Part shown: piece after piece, positions 59,301-64,000 of the stretch
Layout: every line of letters starts with the position of its first letter
Numbering within the stretch: position 1 is the first letter of the stretch
Source: Bostrychus sinensis
Taxonomy: Eukaryota > Chordata > Actinopteri > Gobiiformes > Eleotridae
Assembly: GCA_020698575.1 (NCBI GenBank)
Contig: CM036252.1
Coordinates: 24,464,706 to 24,528,705, forward strand
DNA: 64,000 nt
Direction: 5' to 3'
Position numbers and translations under genes: made by a program
Notes under the pieces: model-generated
Databases searched by the model: none
The model's input: only the letters and a program-made list of their open reading frames with translations
What the model was told of the DNA's origin: nothing

Positions 59301-61903
59301 GACTTTTTCACTTATGCCAAAGTTATTGCTCTCATTGCTGTTATCATCACAGGCCTGGTCATGATTGGACAAGGTGCCAATTCCACTTTTATTTTCCCAA
59401 AAATAAAGAGACAATTATCAACCCAGTGAGAACTGGAAAGGTTAGGTCTCAGTTGTAATCAAGTCAAATGTTTTTTAAGGTCATACACAAAACTTTGAGG
59501 GGCTCTTTGATGGATCGTCCCGGGACCCAGGGGGAATAGCTTTGGCCCTGTACTCCGCACTGTTCTCTTACTCTGGATGGGATACCCTCAACTTTGTCAC
59601 AGAGGAGATCAAGAACCCAGAGAGGTGTGTAAAAATGAAATGTACATGTTTTTCTTCAACATGGCTGACTTTAAACAACCAATGACTGATACTGATGTCA
59701 TTATTGATGTTGCATAAAAATCTTCTGATGCAAAACTGTGCGATAACATTTTTTAGTTTGAATTACATAATTTTAATTGATACCTCGTCTCTGTACACTT
59801 TATCAAGAGACCAATGTCACTGATAGTAAAATTTTACATATTTTGTTTCATGTTAGGATGTAAAATATAATATGCAATGATCTTTCAAATTCTAATACAG
59901 GGATTATTAACTGCAAAAACTAACACACTCCAAACTATTTGTGTTTATAGTAAAAGAAACAAGTGGACCGTTTTCTAGTCAAATAAAGCATGACAACATG
60001 TGACTCTCACACTTCTCAGGGAGATTTAGTGACAAACACATCTATCTAAAAACCTTTCCTTTCACTCACCTAAAGGGGTCAGCTTTTGACCTACAGTCCT
60101 ATGAGCAACTTCTGTTTATGTTGACTCATGCTTTATGCTTCCCTCTGCTGGCTGTTTCTTTGAACTACAGGAACCTGCCACTGGCCATTGCAATTTCCAT
60201 GCCCATAGTCACAGTGATCTACATCTTGACCAATGTGGCCTACTACACGGTCCTTCCCATGAACGCCATCTTGGACAGTGATGCAGTAGCTGTGGTAAGT
60301 TTGTAAATACAATAAAATAATCTTTTAGTGGCCCCACAGTGGTTACAGTCACAGGGGTTGTACGATAAGAATAGGAGCACTTGTAGATAACTAGTTTACT
60401 GTTTTGATGTTTCATTCCCAGACATTTGCAGACAAAGTGTTCGGTGTCATGAACTGGACTATTCCTTTAGCTGTTGCTCTGTCCTGCTTTGGTGGGCTGA
60501 ATGCCTCCATCTTGGCTTCTTCCAGGTAAGTAAATTCACCTTATTTGGATGTTGACTCTTTGACTTGTTCAAAAGCCAATTCATTAATTGTTTTTTGTCT
60601 TGTCAATAGACTGTTCTTCGTGGGCTCTAGAGAAGGCCACCTGCCTGACTACTTGTGCATGATCCATGTTTTTCGCTACACTCCAATTCCTGCTCTGCTC
60701 TTCAATGTAAGTCACATAAAATCCAAAAGTTTACCATGACATTTACTGAACCAACCACTTTGCCATTTCAGGGAATCATGGCTCTGATATATCTGTGTGT
60801 AGAAGATGTCTTTAGGCTAATCAACTACTACAGCTTCAGCTACTGGTTCTTTGTGGGTCTCTCCATTTTGGGACAACTGTATCTGCGCTGGAAGCAGCCG
60901 GACCGGAAAAGACCACTAAAGGTAACCCCACTGCCTCAACCCATGCATACACACAAGGATTATTTAAAAACTCAACCAAGACTGTAAGAATCAAAAAAGA
61001 AGTAGCTCATGTACATCAAACAAGTACATCAAATAAAAAAACTACACTGACAACAGAGATCTGAACATATATAGCTATTGGCAAAGTGACTGTAGTCAGT
61101 TTCACAATTGTTTGAAATGTATTGCAATGTATTAAATATTGCAACCGCTGTATGTGGGGATTTGTAGGACTAAAATCCAGTGTTCTAGGGGTGTATGTCA
61201 AAAAACCTTTTATACCTAAAAATTGTGAGGATTTGACAATGTTTGCACTTCAAAAATCCATATGGTTAGAGCACAAACAGACAGTAATGTAACAAAATGA
61301 GAGAATATTTGTCACCTTATTAATAAAAAATACTCTCTAGTTTTATCATGAGTCTCGTCAGTAAATATGACACACCAAAACACTACACTAAACACACTCA
61401 CAAGCCCACTGTGTGGTCAAGTGTTGACAGTAACAGATTTTTACAAAGGTCATAAACTATTATACCATTTGCCTCAGACCATACATACATACACATTGCT
61501 GTTTCAGTAGTAGCTATGCACTGACAACATATATAAATTATTGTTTGAATGACATTGTTTTTCTTGTCCTTCAGCTCAGTCTGTTCTACCCGATCATCTT
61601 CTGTTTGCTGACCATCTTCCTGGTCGTTGTGCCACTTTACAGTGACACTGTGAACTCTCTGATTGGTATTGGCATCGCCCTCTCTGGTGTGCCTGTTTAC
61701 TTTCTTTGCTTCTACACTCCAGCCCACAAGAGGCCGCTGTGGCTGAGAAACATCATAGGTAAGATAATATTAAAAACATTGTCTTTGGTTTCTGCTTAAT
61801 CCTAATCTTTACACAATTTCTTTGATTTTTAGCAAAATCTGGGATCTTGATTCAGAAGGTGTGCTTCTCTGTTTTGACTGAAATGGACAACAAAGAGGAA
61901 TAA
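56318..61903 (+). CDS. slc7a7: y+L amino acid transporter 1 light chain (SLC7A7)
   Basis: This 12-span light chain pairs with the SLC3A2 heavy chain (4F2hc). It exports cationic amino acids in exchange for neutral ones plus sodium at basolateral membranes. Coding exons: 56318-56795, 59248-59373, 59480-59624, 60171-60294, 60422-60525, 60610-60706, 60772-60921, 61575-61758, 61833-61903; 492 residues, GT-AG, phases agree. After a hydrophilic N-terminus, [20 protein letters not shown] opens TM1 with the substrate-binding GSG (45-47). The first exon ends after LLAAACIC. C144 (FPTCIAPY) is the disulphide partner for the heavy chain. Later diagnostic runs are YSGWDTLNFVTEEIKNPER, CFGGLNASILASSRLFFVGS, REGHLPDYLCMIHVFRY, CVEDVFRLINYYSFSYWFFV and YLRWKQPDRKRPLK. 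Adjacency to oxa1l favours SLC7A7 over SLC7A6. AATAAA at 62297. Confidence 0.95.
57671..57848. repeat. (AGT)n-rich trinucleotide tract in the slc7a7 intron after the first coding exon
   Basis: A degenerate run of AGT, AAT and AGC triplets in several blocks. Similar tracts lie inside the two hAT-like MITEs near 2 and 6 kb. Confidence 0.85.
58217..58240. repeat. (GT)n microsatellite
   Basis: Twelve GT units in the same slc7a7 intron. Confidence 0.9.
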
Positions 61904-62626
61904 GGCATACTTAACAGTGACACCCTGCTGGATGTAGAAAATACAAAGCCTATTTTATAGTCTTCATGGTTGAGAACATTGGGCTTGAGTTGGACCTACA
62001 ACTTTCCCCACTGTCAATTATCACCTGCCAATTATGATGCTAATGAATGTACAATTAGGGCCAGGTGCTTGAAGATTTAAATTTTTATCATAGAGCTGTA
62101 CATATTAGTAAAGAATTATTTAATAACTTGCGTGTGTAGTATTTTAACTAATGAACCTAGAAATGTCTTCATTTTACCTGAAAAGGACAAATGATAGTGG
62201 ACAGCATCATGTTCAACTGAAGGCACTGCTATTTTCACATGTGAAAGAACATTCATCAATATTTATCCTGATGGATAGAATATGCATTTGTAAAAAATAA
62301 AAAAAGGGCTATTTTTACATTTTAACGCATTTTTTTTCTTTGAGTTTCCTTCACACAAGGTCTGTTAAATGTGAATGCATCAGACTTTTCAGTTGCAAAC
62401 ATATTTATAATAAATTACTTTAACGATATAAACAATTTTGTGATTTAATTTTTCCACAAATGTAATGTGTAAGAGATATAATGGAATAAAGAATGGTGTA
62501 CAGATAATGGTGGACATTAATGTACATTTTAATTAAAATACAGAGATAATGACAAGCTGCTTATTATATTTCCTCTTAGAGCCATAAATATGTACACAAA
62601 TCATTTTTTGGTCAAACTACAATGCT
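61904..62626. other. Convergent 3' UTRs of slc7a7 (+) and oxa1l (-)
   Basis: The stop codons of the two genes are 723 bases apart and face each other. Plus-strand AATAAA lies at 62297-62302, with further AATAAA copies at about 62408 and 62483. A minus-strand ATTAAA lies near 62532-62527. If the distal plus-strand signals are used the transcripts come very close or overlap. Confidence 0.5.
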
Positions 62627-64000
62627 TTAACCCAAAGTGTCTTTCCATGGCCGTGTTTTGCTGGTGGTTGTCTTCTCTTTGGCTGATGCTGCAGCTACTG
62701 GTGGGTTCTGTTGCAGAGGATTATGGGTAAATGTCTGCCTCAGTGGGCCTGTAAAAAGCAACAGTCAAAATAATTAAGGTGGAACATTTTTACAGATGTA
62801 TCACAACTTGTGAAGTAGCAATACAGACAGGCTTGTTATTAGCGATGGAGCAATTTTATTTTTTCTTAAATACTAAAACTTATGTTTGTTATGTGTTTAT
62901 GTTATGAGTGTTTTATGGATGTTAAATTCTCAAAAGACGTCAATTCGTAAATTCAAAAGAAGTCAAAGTCATTGCTTAGCCAAATACTGATTTACACTGA
63001 TATTATTAGGGCCATATACAATGTATAGGATAAATAATGGAGTTTGAGTAGAACCTACCTTTAGCAGCAAGGTCAAGGTGATTTTTGATCCTCCTTTCCC
63101 TCTCTTCGAGCTGCTGGGCCAGCTGAGCATTCTTCCATCCTACAGACACAAACAGCATGAGCACATGAGTTCATATTTCTTCAAATGTATTTACAACCTT
63201 TAGGGCCCTTACCTATCCCTTAATTAATTAGGTAATACTAACCCTTTTTCATGCTTTCAATGAGGCCATCATTCTTAGGGAGTGCAGACGGTGGGTGTTG
63301 GATCCTCTCTGGGATCCTCAGCCTCTCTCTGACCAAAGGATGTCGGAGCAAGGCCACTTGACCCAAAGAGAAACAATTGGAGGTCAGCCAATAGGTGAAC
63401 ACAGCCTATAGAATAACAAGAAAAGGAGTCAGCGTTTTGAGAGGTACTTGCAATTTTAACTATATCTAAAACATTTTATTATGCAATGCAACTTTAAGAG
63501 ACTTACCGTTGGAAAGTTAATGGTAAGAGGAAGGATGACCAGGGGCATTATTCTGAACACAGTCTTCATGGCTCTCAGATTTGGGTTGTCAACACCTGAC
63601 TCTGCTCCCAACTGCAAGTAAACAGTTTGACAAATGTAAGAATTTGGGCACTGTACTATTCAAAACCTCAGGAAAGGATGCACATAAACATCAAGAACTC
63701 AAAGAAGAAGCACAAAAACTTCACCTCCACAATAAAGAACATGGTTCCTGTGACAGCTAAAGGCAGGATGTAGTAAGGGTCAGCTAAAGTGAGGTCTGGA
63801 AACCACAGCACTCCTCCATTCTGCATGCTAGGAACTGGGAGATAGGCCATCTTCCTCAGTGCAATGAAGAAGGAGATGAAGATTGGTGCCTGGATAGAAG
63901 AATATAAAAAAACTGTAATTACTTACAAAAACAGTGGAGAAGAAATAGTGTTCAAGTTGCATCCATACCGACCTGTACCAAAGGGACCAAGAAGCCACGA
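62627..64000 (-). CDS. oxa1l: Mitochondrial inner membrane insertase OXA1L, C-terminal part (5' end outside the window)
   Basis: OXA1L inserts mitochondrially made and some imported proteins into the inner membrane; it belongs to the YidC/Oxa1 family. Minus-strand exons visible are 64000(partial)-63973, 63889-63725, 63611-63507, 63405-63243, 63139-63059 and 62748-62627, coding the last 220 residues in continuous phase. Diagnostic runs are RGFLVPLVQ, APIFISFFIALRKMAYLPVP, NGGVLWFPDLTLADPYYILP, NPNLRAMKTVFRIMPLVILP and FTYWLTSNCFSLGQVALLRH. They cover the membrane spans of the insertase core. The matrix tail has a basic coiled segment (QLEERERRIKNHLDLAAKG) for ribosome contact and ends PLRQTFTHNP ... 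RPWKDTLG, as in human OXA1L. The targeting peptide and first spans are beyond the right edge. Tail to tail with slc7a7. Confidence 0.96.

Overview
This window is vertebrate nuclear DNA, almost certainly from a ray-finned (teleost) fish. The genes have short exons and GT-AG introns and most align exon by exon with vertebrate proteins. Intergenic DNA holds Tc1-like DNA transposons, an L2-type LINE remnant, hAT-like miniature elements and a dense short interspersed repeat typical of teleosts. I cannot name the species.

Layout. (1) 1-4.4 kb: a lone signal-peptide exon at the left edge (-) and a five-exon claudin-15-type gene (-) with a one-base frameshift in exon 1. (2) 4.4-10.4 kb: gene-free, with a MITE and an L2 remnant. 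(3) 10.4-13 kb: fis1 (-) and cda (-). (4) 14.4-19.5 kb: tm4sf5 (+). (5) 19.5-30.3 kb: a gene-poor, repeat-rich stretch. (6) 30.3-30.7 kb: a predicted two-exon gene for an unrecognised 85-residue protein (+). (7) 31.6-38.5 kb: mettl3 (-) and ttc5 (+), head to head. (8) 40.0-44.0 kb: ccnb1ip1/HEI10 (-), with two direct copies of a TIR-bounded transposon around its last exons. (9) 46.2-51.5 kb: sall2 (+). (10) 54.4-61.9 kb: slc7a7 (+). (11) 62.6 kb to the right edge: oxa1l (-), cut by the window.

The right half (mettl3, ttc5, ccnb1ip1, sall2, slc7a7, oxa1l) is the gene set found on human 14q11.2. The claudin-15/FIS1 pair matches human 7q22.1. The genes do not form one pathway: they cover RNA m6A writing (mettl3), p53 and tubulin-mRNA co-factor work (ttc5), meiotic crossover control (ccnb1ip1), transcription (sall2), cationic amino-acid export (slc7a7), mitochondrial membrane insertion and fission (oxa1l, fis1), pyrimidine salvage (cda) and epithelial membrane proteins (claudin, tm4sf5). 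No prokaryote-type system, CRISPR array or operon is present. The points most worth checking are the claudin frameshift, the unrecognised 85-residue protein and the paired TIR element.
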